A DNA stretch of 64,000 nucleotides from Acidobacteriota bacterium. Lineage in GTDB: Bacteria > Acidobacteriota > Thermoanaerobaculia > Multivoradales > JBCCEF01. The notes beneath the pieces are model-generated. The model saw only the letters and a program-made list of their open reading frames with translations. It made no database searches and was not told where the DNA came from. Shown piece by piece: positions 37,527 through 46,488 of this stretch. Position numbers and translations under genes: made by a program. The stretch covers positions 36,507 to 100,506 of the forward strand of contig JBCCEF010000019.1 of assembly GCA_039030395.1 (NCBI GenBank), written 5' to 3'. The number at the start of each line of letters is the position of its first letter. Position 1 is the first letter of the stretch.

Positions 37527-39509
37527 CTACGCCCGCTCGATCCTTCCGTTGTCGATGCGGAAAACCCCGGCCGGGACGTTCCTCCATCGCGGCTCGTCTC
37601 GCAGTTCGGCGACCAGGTCGCAGACTTCCGGCTGGCAGGAGAAGAAGATCACTTGGTTGTCGCGGGCCAGCTCCAGGGCGACGGAGATGACGGCGCGGCG
37701 GCGGTCCGGGTCGAAGCGAACGTGGATGTCGTCGAGTAGCAAGGGTAGAGGCTCTCCCTTGCGCGCCAGCTCCCGTGACAGGCCGAGGCGCAGAGCGAGG
37801 TACACCTGGTCCGCCAGGCCGCTGCTCCAGGCGAGTTCTCCCTTGCGTTTGAGGCCCGCTTCTTCCAGCTCCAAAACCGTCGTGCCGCCCTCTTCGGCGG
37901 CCACCAGGCGGTAGCGGCCGCCGGTCATCAGGGCGAGGAGATCGGCGGCGCGGCGGATCACCCGCGGCCGGCGGTCGTGCTCCCAGGTGGCCGCGGCGTC
38001 GCGCAGCAGGGATTCGGTGAGAGCCAGGGAGGCCCAGCGGCGGACCGCCCGTCGCCGGCGTTCTTCGAGCACCTGGCGGGCGAGCCGCAGGCGGCCCGGC
38101 TGGTCGTCGCCGCCCAAGGTCGCCATGCGCTCGGTGAGGGCCCCCACCTGTTGTTCGGCCTGCCGCAGCTCGCCCTCGAGGTCGTGCAGGTCGTCGATCA
38201 GCCGGGCTTCGTCGATCACGCCGTCACCCTCCGCCAGCCGCCGTTCGAAGTCCGCCAGCTCCGCTTCGCCGCCGGCCAGGGCCGCCAGTTCGAGGCGAGC
38301 GCCCACCACATCCTCACGGGCCTTTTCCCAGGCGGCTTGCTCCTCGGCCAGCTCCAGGAAGCGCTCGCGGTCGCCGCCGGCCGCGTCGAGCAATGTGGTC
38401 TGTTCGGCCTTGCGGGCTTCGAGCTGGTAGTCCAAAAACTGGTTGAGGGTGGTTTCGGCGCTGCGGTCGCGCCACGGCTGAGCCAAGAACAAGGTCGCCA
38501 CGACGCCGATCACCGCCACGCCGACGGCGGAGGAGGTTTCGCCGCCGATGGCCAACAGCATCGCCAGGGCGAGGGCACCGCCGGCCAGGAAGAGCGGCAT
38601 TCGGGTACGCCTCGAGCGCTCGGCGAGGGAGGCGTTCTGGGCTTTGACAGCGGTGTCTTCGAGGGAGGCGAGTTCTTTTTCCACTTCCTCCAGGCGACGG
38701 CGGCCTTCCGGCGGCATGTCCGCCGCGGCGGCGGTGCGGCGAAGTTCCTTGCGTGCTCGGCTGAGGCGCTGCCAGGGGCCGCGCGCCCGGGTCAACCGCT
38801 CGACTTCCTCGCGCTCGCCGTGCAGCCGCTGGCGACGTTGCTGAAGATGGGCCAGGCGCTCCTTGACGGCGGCGAGCTCGGTCTGGCACTCGCGGTATTC
38901 GGCGGCGCCCCGGCGGGTCTCGCGCAGCGGTTCTTCCAGGCGCTCCAGGCGTTCTTCGAGGCGATCGAGCAAGCGGTTGCCGGGGCGCAGGCCGACAATC
39001 TCCGAAATCTCGCGGTCGAGGGCCGCCAGGGCCGCCGGCAGGCGCTCGGACCCTGCCCCCATGCCGCGGGTGAAGATGCGGTCCCGGGTCTGGCGGTGGT
39101 TCAGCACGTCGAGCCCCTGAAGATCCTCCAGGCCGACGGCGAAGAGCCGCTCGTAGCTGCCGCGATCCAGACCCCAGAGCGTCTCCGGCTCGAGCGAGTG
39201 GTCGTGGGCATTCTCCGGCTGACCCTCCTCGAGGATGCGGTGGTGGCGCCCGTCGAGGTGGAGATGGAGGCGGCGCCCGTCGGCCAGGACGGCCCGCAGG
39301 CGTCCGCCGTGCGGTCCGCCGGCGAGGGGTGGATAGGGGTTGGCGCGGCGCTTGGGCGGGCCGAAGAGGACCGAGCGGAGAAACTCCGTCAAGGTGCTCT
39401 TGCCGCTCTCGTTGGGGCCGTAGAACACCGCTAGTCCCGGTGACAACGGTTCGACTCCCTGGTCGTTAAAGACCCCGAAGCCGTCGATGTGGAAGCTCTC
39501 GATGCGCAC
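37527..39509 (-). CDS. SbcC/YhaN-like AAA ATPase with central membrane hairpin
   Basis: 660 aa from a GTG at 39509 (RIESFHIDGFGVF). Walker A is GPNESGKSTLTEFLRSVLFG. Long coiled-coil stretches flank two hydrophobic segments (MPLFLAGGALALAMLLAIGG and AVGVAVIGVVATLFLA). The C-terminal signature and Walker B region is WSSGLADQVYLALRLGLSRE with LLLDDIHVRFDPDR. This is the SMC/Rad50-like fold of YhaN-type proteins, shorter than typical SbcC. It follows an SbcD/YhaO-like phosphoesterase by 22 bp, so the two probably form an ATP-driven nuclease involved in DNA-end processing. The membrane hairpin implies attachment to the inner membrane. Confidence 0.85.
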   Translation of the reverse strand: MRIESFHIDGFGVFNDQGVEPLSPGLAVFYGPNESGKSTLTEFLRSVLFGPPKRRANPYPPLAGGPHGGRLRAVLADGRRLHLHLDGRHHRILEEGQPENAHDHSLEPETLWGLDRGSYERLFAVGLEDLQGLDVLNHRQTRDRIFTRGMGAGSERLPAALAALDREISEIVGLRPGNRLLDRLEERLERLEEPLRETRRGAAEYRECQTELAAVKERLAHLQQRRQRLHGEREEVERLTRARGPWQRLSRARKELRRTAAAADMPPEGRRRLEEVEKELASLEDTAVKAQNASLAERSRRTRMPLFLAGGALALAMLLAIGGETSSAVGVAVIGVVATLFLAQPWRDRSAETTLNQFLDYQLEARKAEQTTLLDAAGGDRERFLELAEEQAAWEKAREDVVGARLELAALAGGEAELADFERRLAEGDGVIDEARLIDDLHDLEGELRQAEQQVGALTERMATLGGDDQPGRLRLARQVLEERRRRAVRRWASLALTESLLRDAAATWEHDRRPRVIRRAADLLALMTGGRYRLVAAEEGGTTVLELEEAGLKRKGELAWSSGLADQVYLALRLGLSRELARKGEPLPLLLDDIHVRFDPDRRRAVISVALELARDNQVIFFSCQPEVCDLVAELRDEPRWRNVPAGVFRIDNGRIERA

Positions 39510-39531
39510 GATGATCAGGCTGCGGAGGAGG

Positions 39532-40866
39532 TCATTCGGGGGTGAGCGAATCTGGGGACAGCAAGTAGTCGAGGCCGGCGGCTTCGGCCTCCGGCAGGAC
39601 GGCGAGGAGTTCGGCGTCCGAAAGCTCCGCCAGCACCGCTGCCAGGCGCGGATGCTCCGGGCGCTGGGCGAGGCGCTCGCGGATGGCCCGGGCGGCGGTC
39701 CCATCGGCATCCGGGGCGCCCTCGTCCGCCCGGCGAAGGGCGTCGACGGCCCGCAGGAAAGCGCCGACGGAAGACTCCTCCGTGCGCAGCCGCGGCAGAT
39801 CGACCTCCGGCGCCGTATCGACCACTACCGCCTCGACCCACACGAAATCCTCTCTGGTCTTCTCCTGGCGACGCAGCGGGGCGGCCAGGTCGCGCTCCGG
39901 GTCGACGTGCTGCAGCTGGCGGTGGAGCGGACCACGACCGGTCACCGCCAGGCGCAGGATCGCCGGCCGCGGCACGTCGTCCGGCCGGCGAGCTGCCCGC
40001 CGGGTTTCTTCGAGGGATTGCGACAGGGTCGCCAGCAGGTCGTCCAGGTGGCCGCAGGAGGAGATGTCGACGCGATCGTCTGCCCATCGCACCTGGTCCG
40101 TGGCGATAAATCGGGGGGTGATGCTGTGATTCCCCTCGCCGTCGATTTCGACGTCGACCAGGAAGCAGCCTCGCTCCCCGATCTCGCGCCGACTCCGGCC
40201 CTGCGGCGTGCCGGAGTAGACCACCGTGGGACTGCCCTGGGCGAGCACCGCGGGCCGGTGTGAGTGGCCGAGGGCCCAGTAGCCGATGCGCGAAGAAGTC
40301 AGGTCGCTCAGGCGGCAGGGGGAGTAGGGGCTGTCCCCGTCGCCACCCACGGCGCAGTGCAGCAGCCCAATCGAAAAGGGCGATCCGGTGGCGCTGTGAA
40401 AACGCTCGACGAGGTTCTCGCGCACCTCCCGTTGGCGATAGCTGATGCCGTAGACGACGGCGAGATCCTCGCCGTCGCGCCGCACCAGCACCCGCTCGAT
40501 GCGGTCGCCGCCGAAGCGGTGCACCCCCGGTGGCGGCTCCAGTCCGGCGTCCCAGGCGGAGAGAGGGTCGTGATTGCCGTGGGCGACGAAACACCGAATC
40601 CCGCGCGATGCCACCCGTTCGAGACCCTGGCGGAACTGAAGCTGCGCGGCGAGGCTCGATTCGGCCGAATCGTAGACATCGCCGGCGATGAGCAGAAAGT
40701 CCGCTTCCTCGTCGATCGCCAGCTGCAGGATGTTGTCGAAGGCCCCGAAGGTGGAGGCGCGCAGCACCTCGGCGATCTCTGGATCGAGAGCCGCCAGACC
40801 TTCGAACGGGCTGTCGAGGTGCAAATCCGCACAGTGGACGAAACGCAAGGTTCGAAGCGAAGACAT
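39532..40866 (-). CDS. SbcD/YhaO-like metallophosphoesterase (DNA exonuclease subunit)
   Basis: 444 aa from ATG 40866. The calcineurin-like phosphoesterase motifs are in order: CADLHLDSPF (Asp, His), LLIAGDVYDS, VAHGNHDPLS, and GHSHRPAVL near residue 225. The remaining ~200 residues form a capping and partner-binding region. In SbcD, Mre11 and YhaO this enzyme supplies the Mn-dependent nuclease, while the ATPase encoded just downstream drives it. A promoter-like pair lies 37-65 bp upstream of the start. The gene is divergent from the RDD operon across a 217-bp gap. Confidence 0.9.
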   Translation of the reverse strand: MSSLRTLRFVHCADLHLDSPFEGLAALDPEIAEVLRASTFGAFDNILQLAIDEEADFLLIAGDVYDSAESSLAAQLQFRQGLERVASRGIRCFVAHGNHDPLSAWDAGLEPPPGVHRFGGDRIERVLVRRDGEDLAVVYGISYRQREVRENLVERFHSATGSPFSIGLLHCAVGGDGDSPYSPCRLSDLTSSRIGYWALGHSHRPAVLAQGSPTVVYSGTPQGRSRREIGERGCFLVDVEIDGEGNHSITPRFIATDQVRWADDRVDISSCGHLDDLLATLSQSLEETRRAARRPDDVPRPAILRLAVTGRGPLHRQLQHVDPERDLAAPLRRQEKTREDFVWVEAVVVDTAPEVDLPRLRTEESSVGAFLRAVDALRRADEGAPDADGTAARAIRERLAQRPEHPRLAAVLAELSDAELLAVLPEAEAAGLDYLLSPDSLTPE

Positions 40867-40902
40867 GGGCGAAGCTGTGGTTTCCGTGGACGGAATGTTG
40901 CC

Positions 40903-40931
40903 ATCGTAGCGGCGACAGAAGATCTTGACAA
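40903..40931 (-). promoter_or_regulatory. Sigma-70-like promoter of the SbcD/SbcC-like operon
   Basis: On the minus strand TTGTCA (40926-40931) and TACGAT (40903-40908) are separated by 17 bp, giving a short leader of about 30 nt before the ATG at 40866. Read by eye. Confidence 0.45.
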
Positions 40932-41083
40932 GGTCGCTGCTCTCAGAGGCTTCCGAAGCCGACCGGCGGTCATCGATCAGTTTTTCGCTATCATCCCAGA
41001 ACAATCTCTTTCCGCACCAGCGTCAAAGCGATCCTGCACGTCGCTACAGCGCTCCACCCGCGGTCGACGTACTCCACCAGGGC

Positions 41084-41782
41084 ATGAAGCACGAAACAAT
41101 CCTCAGCCTCGACAACATCGCCCTCGATCTGCCGATCGCCGGTATCGGTAGCCGGGCGTTGGCCGCGGCGCTGGACTACTTTCTTCTGGGGGTGCTGAAC
41201 TTCATCGTTTTCATGTTCGTGATTGCGATCGGCGCGGGCCTCGACGGAACGTCCGCGACGTGGTTCTTTGCCATCTACGGGCTGGTGGTGTTCTTCGTGC
41301 ACTGGGGATATTTCGCCATCAGTGAGATGGCGATGGGAGGGCAGACCCTCGGCAAGCGGTGGGTTCACTTGCGGGTGGTCGGTCCCACCGGCGGGCAGGC
41401 CGGTGTAGTGGCTCTGCTGGTGCGCAATCTGCTCCGGCCGCTGGACCTGATGTTGGGCATTCCCCTGATCGCCTTCGACCCCCTCGCCCGGCGTTTGGGG
41501 GATCGCCTGGCGGCGACGCGGGTGGTGCACGAGCCGCGCGGCGGCGGCGAAGTGGTGGTGAGCCGGGCGCCCACCGCCTGGGGGGCGAAGGAGATTCACC
41601 TAGCGGAGCGCCTTCTCGAACGAGCGGACGAACTGGATCCGGCCCAGGCGATGAATCTGGCGCGTCGGCTGGTTCGTCGCCTGGAGATTCAGGCGCCGGA
41701 GCTGCTGGAGGGCGCCTCGCGGGAAGACCCGGTTTTGGCCCTGCGGCAAGCCCTCGAAACCAGGCAGTCTCCGCCTCGGTGA
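41084..41782 (+). CDS. RDD-family membrane protein
   Basis: 232 aa from ATG 41084, behind an AGGG site. The RDD pattern is clear: IAGIGSRALAAALDYFLLG (the Arg and Asp of the name), a second helix FFAIYGLVVFFVHWGYFAIS, then GGQTLGKRWVHLRVVGPTGG and PLDLMLGIPLIAFDPLARRLGDRLAATRVV. About 70 soluble residues follow. RDD proteins are small inner-membrane proteins of mostly unknown function; some are linked to ion exchange. It is first in a seven-gene overlapping operon that ends with MoxR and DUF58, a very common gene neighbourhood. Confidence 0.92.
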   Translation: MKHETILSLDNIALDLPIAGIGSRALAAALDYFLLGVLNFIVFMFVIAIGAGLDGTSATWFFAIYGLVVFFVHWGYFAISEMAMGGQTLGKRWVHLRVVGPTGGQAGVVALLVRNLLRPLDLMLGIPLIAFDPLARRLGDRLAATRVVHEPRGGGEVVVSRAPTAWGAKEIHLAERLLERADELDPAQAMNLARRLVRRLEIQAPELLEGASREDPVLALRQALETRQSPPR

Positions 41783-42747
41783 GGAACTATCAACGCTTCG
41801 TCGAGAAGCGCGCACCGATCTGGAATGCCTTCGAGGCGGGAGTGGCGCGGCCCGCGCCCGAGGCCGACTATCGCGATCTCGAAGACCTGGCTTTCCGCTA
41901 CCGCCAGATCCTTCACGACCATGCCCTGGCCGCTGCACGCTATCCGGACAGCGGCGCCGCCCAGCGACTGCGACGCCTCGCCCTCGCCGGCACCCGCCGC
42001 CTCGCTGGCGGCTCGCCGCCCCGCCGATTCAGCCTGAAGCGCTTCTTCGTGCAGACCTATCCGGCGGCTTTCCGCTCGCACCTCCAGCCCCTGATGGTCG
42101 CCACGGCGGTGTTTCTGGGTGCTTCCTTGCTGGGACTGGTGGGAGCCGCCGTGCGGCCGGAGCTGGGCATCGCCTTCATCGGGGAAGAGGCGCGCGAGGG
42201 CCTACGCCACGGCCGGCTGTGGACGGAGGACTTGGGTACCACCGTGCCGCCGTCCATAGCCTCGTCGGGGATTGCCACCAACAACGCCTCCGTCGCTCTG
42301 ACCGCCTGGGCCGGGGGCGCCACGGCGGGTCTCATCTCGTTCTACATCTTGCTGCTCAACGGACTGATGCTCGGAGCCGTCGTCGGCATCACATTGCAGT
42401 ACTCCATGGCCGCCGAGCTGTTCGAGTTCATCGCCGCCCATGGGCCTCTGGAACTGACTCTGATTGTCGTCGCCTCGGCCGCCGGCCTTGGCATGGCGAG
42501 GGCCTTGGTGGCGGCCGACGACCGCCCCCGCGGCGAGGCCCTCAAGGAGGCCGTCGGCAATGCCCTGACGGTGCTCCTGGGTTCGCTGCCGTGGTTCTTC
42601 CTGCTCGGGGTGGTGGAAGGGTACATCTCGCCGGAACCGGCTGTTCCGCCGCTTCTCAAGGTGGCCGTCGGCTTGTCGCTGTGGATGATCTACGTCTTGG
42701 TTTCTTGGAATCCCTGGTTGGCTCCGGGGTTGGAGACCTCACCATGA
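41779..42747 (+). CDS. SpoIIM-family (DUF95) membrane protein
   Basis: 322 aa from a GTG that overlaps the RDD stop (GTGA). The N-terminal ~100 residues are soluble and helical. Several membrane helices follow, with the family motif IATNNASVALTAWAGGATAG and the LNGLMLGAVVGITLQYSMAAELFEFIAAHGPLE region read in short pieces. SpoIIM acts with SpoIID/P in Firmicute engulfment, but in non-sporulating Gram-negatives the homologue sits in MoxR/DUF58 operons, as here. Its job there is unknown. Confidence 0.9.
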   Translation: MRNYQRFVEKRAPIWNAFEAGVARPAPEADYRDLEDLAFRYRQILHDHALAAARYPDSGAAQRLRRLALAGTRRLAGGSPPRRFSLKRFFVQTYPAAFRSHLQPLMVATAVFLGASLLGLVGAAVRPELGIAFIGEEAREGLRHGRLWTEDLGTTVPPSIASSGIATNNASVALTAWAGGATAGLISFYILLLNGLMLGAVVGITLQYSMAAELFEFIAAHGPLELTLIVVASAAGLGMARALVAADDRPRGEALKEAVGNALTVLLGSLPWFFLLGVVEGYISPEPAVPPLLKVAVGLSLWMIYVLVSWNPWLAPGLETSP

Positions 42748-43670
42748 GTTTTGACGACCATCGCGTGATCTCGTTCCGGGTGCTGCTGGATGAGGCCTTC
42801 AAGGTGACCCGCCGGCACCTCGGGCAACTGTACTTGCCCTTCGCCCTGCCCCTGGCCCTGGCGGCGGTCTCCATGGTGGCTCTCCAGGGCTGGATGATGC
42901 AGGGCATGACGGAGGACTACGAGAGCTTCAACCTCGCCTTCACCTGCGGTGTCTTCGGGCTCATCTTCGTCGCCGCCCTGTCGACGGGAGTGGTCTATTT
43001 CGCCATGAGCGTGGCCGCCTACGATGCGGTCGCGGAGCGGCCCGTCGGCCTGTGGCGGTCGTACCTGTACCTATTCAAGCCGCGAGTCTTCGGCACCGCG
43101 CTGCTGCTCGGATTGTTGCTGCTGCTGTCCTATATATGCTGCATCTTGCCGCTGCTCTACGTGGCGCCACTGCTTTCGTTCACCTTCGGAGCGATGATCG
43201 AAGAGGACCGCTTCGGCACCGCGGCGATCCAACGGAGCGCGCAGCTCGCCGGCACCAATCCCCTCGACAACTTCCCGCACAATCCATTGGTTCGGGCCTT
43301 TGCGCTGCTGGTCGTTGGCATGGCGATCTCCACCGGGTTGAGCCTGCTTATCCAGTTGCCCTTCGAGGTGCTGCGGCAGGTGCTCTTCCTGCGGGATCTG
43401 GACACCTTCGGAGATCCGATGGCGGCCTTTTCCCATCCGGGCGCTGTGGCCCTGCAGCTTGCCGGTAGCCTGCTGGGCTCGCTGGCGTCGTCGGTTCTTT
43501 CCCTCTATCTGTGCTTTGCCGGTGCCATGTTGTTTCACGATACGCGGCGTCGGCGGGAAGGGGCGGACCTCGAATCCGCCCTCGACGCCCTCGAACCCTT
43601 GGCAGAGCCTCCATCGCCACCGGCTGGCCCCGCCAATCCTCCGCCCGATCGTGGGGGAGGTTCCGCCTGA
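42744..43670 (+). CDS. Polytopic membrane protein of the MoxR operon
   Basis: 308 aa from ATG 42744, overlapping the previous stop (ATGA). About six hydrophobic helices are visible (LPFALPLALAAVSMVAL; FGLIFVAALSTGVVYFAMS; GTALLLGLLLLLSYICC and others), and the C-terminus is soluble and Pro-rich. It resembles the glycerophosphodiesterase membrane-domain/YciC-like group of uncharacterised proteins that often follow SpoIIM-like genes. No catalytic residues can be named. Confidence 0.8.
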   Translation: MSFDDHRVISFRVLLDEAFKVTRRHLGQLYLPFALPLALAAVSMVALQGWMMQGMTEDYESFNLAFTCGVFGLIFVAALSTGVVYFAMSVAAYDAVAERPVGLWRSYLYLFKPRVFGTALLLGLLLLLSYICCILPLLYVAPLLSFTFGAMIEEDRFGTAAIQRSAQLAGTNPLDNFPHNPLVRAFALLVVGMAISTGLSLLIQLPFEVLRQVLFLRDLDTFGDPMAAFSHPGAVALQLAGSLLGSLASSVLSLYLCFAGAMLFHDTRRRREGADLESALDALEPLAEPPSPPAGPANPPPDRGGGSA

Positions 43671-43687
43671 CCGAGGGAAGTGCGGCG

Positions 43688-44392
43688 GTGGGTCGTCGGT
43701 GGCGAGGCGGAGGAGCTTTCCTCGGCCTTGCCGTCGCCTGCCTGGTGACTCTCGGGTGGACGGCTCAGCCGCCGTCGACGGCCGGCGATCGGCCGGCCGT
43801 GGAGCCGATCTACGAGCAGTACGGTCTCGAGCGAGAAGCGGCCACCCCGGGGCTCAGTGAGTGGATCAGCCAGACGATCGAGCGACTGGTCGACCGCCTC
43901 AGGTCGCGGGTCGACCTCGAAGTCGGTACGCCGTCACGCCGGCTGTTGAAGGGCGTTGCCTGGACGGTGATCGTTCTCGCTCTCTGCGCGTTGCTGTGGG
44001 CCGCCGTCCGGTGGATGATCCGCCGCCGGTCGGCCACTGTCGGCGAGGCGGAACAGCCGCTGCCGGCGACAGAGTCCGCCGTCGGAACGCCCGATTGGCG
44101 CAGCGAACTCTTCCGCCGTCTCGATCGGGGGGACACCTCCGGCGCCCTGGAGGCTCTCTGGTGGTGGCTGGCGGAACGTCTGGCGCAGAGTACGGCGCCC
44201 GATACGGCCCAAGAGGCCGCCCGAAGTACTACCCTGGCGAGCTGGACCGGCCGCGAGCTCATTCGGCGCAGTCGGCGCCCGGATCTGTCCGATAGCGTGT
44301 CGGTGTTGGACCGCCTGCGCTATGGGCCCATAGCGCCGCAGGTGCCGCAAGTCCGCTCGCTGCTCGAAGACCTTGAGGGGCGCCTGCGATGA
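43688..44392 (+). CDS. DUF4129-domain membrane protein
   Basis: 234 aa from a GTG with a GAGGGA site. An N-terminal hydrophobic segment (FLGLAVACLVTLGWT) is followed by an external region, a second membrane helix (WTVIVLALCALLWAAVRWMI) and a cytoplasmic helical domain. That domain carries the DUF4129 pattern (LFRRLDRGDTSGALEALWWWLAERL, then TGRELIRR and VSVLDRLRYGP). DUF4129 proteins accompany MoxR and DUF58 and, in some bacteria, carry transglutaminase-like domains; none is seen here. Its stop overlaps the next start. Confidence 0.8.
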   Translation: MGRRWRGGGAFLGLAVACLVTLGWTAQPPSTAGDRPAVEPIYEQYGLEREAATPGLSEWISQTIERLVDRLRSRVDLEVGTPSRRLLKGVAWTVIVLALCALLWAAVRWMIRRRSATVGEAEQPLPATESAVGTPDWRSELFRRLDRGDTSGALEALWWWLAERLAQSTAPDTAQEAARSTTLASWTGRELIRRSRRPDLSDSVSVLDRLRYGPIAPQVPQVRSLLEDLEGRLR

Positions 44393-45456
44393 AGCGCGCC
44401 ATTCTTCCCGTCGCCCTGTCGGTGGCTTTTCTGGCCGCCTTGGTATTCGCTCTGGTCGGATCGTCGAGAATGCCCGCCAGCAGCTTGTCGAAGGGACCCG
44501 CTGGCTGGATGGGAGCCCGCCTCCTGCTGGAGCAAGCCGGGATCGATGCGGCGCTCCACGATCCCGGGATGGCGGCCGGTGAGGGCGTACTGGTCGAAAT
44601 CTTTCCTTGGCCGTTGTCGCCGAGCCGTCGCGCCGAGCGCATCCGCCGAGTGGTCGAACAGCGAGCCGCCGGCGGGGATCTGCTGGTGGCCTATTCCGGC
44701 AAGAACAGTCCGGGGGAGAGCGATTTCTTCGCCCGCCTGGGCTGTCCCTTGGAGCAGGTTCGTTCCGAGCCGCCCCTGTCCTATGGTGCGTGGAAGCGCC
44801 ACCAGGAGGAGGTTTGGTCCCTGGAACCGCTAGAGCCTTCCGGCTACGGACTGGTCTTGTCCGCGCCGACCTGGGCTCCGGCTCCGCCGGACGGTGCCGA
44901 AATATGGTTCCGGGGGCCTGGCGGGGAGGAGTTGGTGTACGCCTTCGATCGCAGGGGCGGTCGGACGGTGGTGCTGCCGGCCCCGGTGCTCGCCAACAGC
45001 GGGTTGTGGCGCGGCGACAACGCTTCTCTTGTGTTTGCTCTGGCGGGGTACTTTCCGCCGACTTGGCGATTCGACGAGCAGGGTCTGGGCATCGAGGACC
45101 CGGAGACCGCCGCGGCCGCGGGCCGCTATCGGAGGGTGTTCACCTGGTTCGGTTTTCACCTGCTGGTGCTGTACGGTCTGGGTGTGCTGGCCCTCGGTCG
45201 CCGCTTCGGTCCCCCCTGGCGGGAGCCGCCGGTGGTGGTGGGATCCACCGGTGCCTTCCTGCGGAGCCTGGGTCGTCTCCACCGGCAGAGCGGTCACCAC
45301 CGATCGGCGGCTCGGGCCCTTCTCGATCGTTCCGACGCATGGGTGGACGGGCGTTCCGTTCCGGCGGCCTGGCGCGATGAAGCGGCGACCGCGGGTCCGC
45401 CGGAGTTCTTGAATTTGGCCCGCCGCCTGGCGCGCTGGCGTCGGCGCGGAAAGTAA
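44389..45456 (+). CDS. DUF4350-domain membrane protein
   Basis: 355 aa from ATG 44389 (ATGA overlap). An N-terminal membrane anchor (AILPVALSVAFLAALVFAL) is followed by a periplasmic Rossmann-like region typical of DUF4350 (GARLLLEQAGIDAALHDP, then GDLLVAYSGKN). A second membrane segment (FTWFGFHLLVLYGLGVLAL) and a basic cytoplasmic tail come after. It is a regular member of MoxR/DUF58 operons. The Rossmann-like domain resembles GATase-like sensor domains without visible catalytic residues. Confidence 0.82.
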   Translation: MKRAILPVALSVAFLAALVFALVGSSRMPASSLSKGPAGWMGARLLLEQAGIDAALHDPGMAAGEGVLVEIFPWPLSPSRRAERIRRVVEQRAAGGDLLVAYSGKNSPGESDFFARLGCPLEQVRSEPPLSYGAWKRHQEEVWSLEPLEPSGYGLVLSAPTWAPAPPDGAEIWFRGPGGEELVYAFDRRGGRTVVLPAPVLANSGLWRGDNASLVFALAGYFPPTWRFDEQGLGIEDPETAAAAGRYRRVFTWFGFHLLVLYGLGVLALGRRFGPPWREPPVVVGSTGAFLRSLGRLHRQSGHHRSAARALLDRSDAWVDGRSVPAAWRDEAATAGPPEFLNLARRLARWRRRGK

Positions 45457-45498
45457 CGGACACGGCAGGAAATTGAAACACGATGGAGAGGCCAGGGA

Positions 45499-46473
45499 AT
45501 GACCGACGAAACCAAGAGTGAGACCCCTCACGGCTCGGCCCATCGGCTGATCGCGGCAATCGAACAACAGGTCTTGGGTCAGAACGAAGTGGTGGAGGCG
45601 CTCCTCAGCGCCTACACGGCTGGTGGTCATGTGTTGCTCGAAGGCTTGCCCGGTTTGGGCAAGACCCTCCTCGCGCGCACCTTCGCGGCGACCCTGGGGG
45701 TGCCCATTCGACGGGTGCAGTTCACGCCGGATCTGATGCCGGCGGATCTCTTGGGCACCAATGTCTTCGATGCCCACAGCCAGTCCTTCCGGCTGCTGCG
45801 CGGGCCGGTGTTCACCCAGGTCTTGATGGCCGACGAGATCAACCGCACGCCACCCAAGACCCAGGCGGCTCTGCTCGAAGCGATGGAGGAAGGCCAGGTC
45901 ACGATCGACGGCGTTTCGCATCGGTTGCCGGGTGGCTTCTTCGTCATCGCTACCCAAAACCCGATCGAACTCGAAGGCGTGTACCCGCTGCCGGAGGCCC
46001 AGCTCGATCGGTTTCTGATGCGGATCCGCCTGGAGATGCCGGTGCGCGACGCGGAGCTGGAGATCTACCGCCGATTTCTCGCCGGCACCCTGAACCCGGC
46101 CACGGACGCCGAGGCCGGCAAGGCCCCGGGGGTGGTGACCCCTGCCACCGCTACCGCTTTGCGCCGGGCGGCGGCGGAGGTCCACGTTGCCGAGGAGCTG
46201 CTCGATTACCTCCAGCGCTTGGCGGAGGCGGTGCGCCGATCTCCGCATCTCGAGTTGGGGATCAGCCCGCGCGGCGCCCTGGCGCTCCTCGGCGCCGCGC
46301 GCTCTGCCGCCCTCATCGAAGGCCGGGACTTTGTACTGCCGGACGACCTCAAGCGCTTCCTGTCCGCCTGTTGGGGGCACCGGGTGCTGCTCTCCGCCGA
46401 GTCGGAACTCGAAGGCCACACCGTCGACAGCGTGCTCGCCGGTATCGTCGAGGCGGTCGAGGTGCCGCACTAG
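45499..46473 (+). CDS. MoxR-family AAA+ ATPase
   Basis: 324 aa, the standard length. Walker A is GLPGLGKTLLAR, Walker B VLMADEINRTPPKTQ, with sensor IATQNPIELEG and the arginine-finger region YPLPEAQLDRFL. MoxR ATPases act as chaperones that assemble or activate partner proteins, usually those with VWA or DUF58 domains encoded beside them. The DUF58 gene follows 15 bp downstream. A 42-bp gap separates it from the DUF4350 gene, so it is probably in the same transcript. Confidence 0.95.
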   Translation: MTDETKSETPHGSAHRLIAAIEQQVLGQNEVVEALLSAYTAGGHVLLEGLPGLGKTLLARTFAATLGVPIRRVQFTPDLMPADLLGTNVFDAHSQSFRLLRGPVFTQVLMADEINRTPPKTQAALLEAMEEGQVTIDGVSHRLPGGFFVIATQNPIELEGVYPLPEAQLDRFLMRIRLEMPVRDAELEIYRRFLAGTLNPATDAEAGKAPGVVTPATATALRRAAAEVHVAEELLDYLQRLAEAVRRSPHLELGISPRGALALLGAARSAALIEGRDFVLPDDLKRFLSACWGHRVLLSAESELEGHTVDSVLAGIVEAVEVPH

Positions 46474-46488
46474 CCGCGGAGACTCCCC

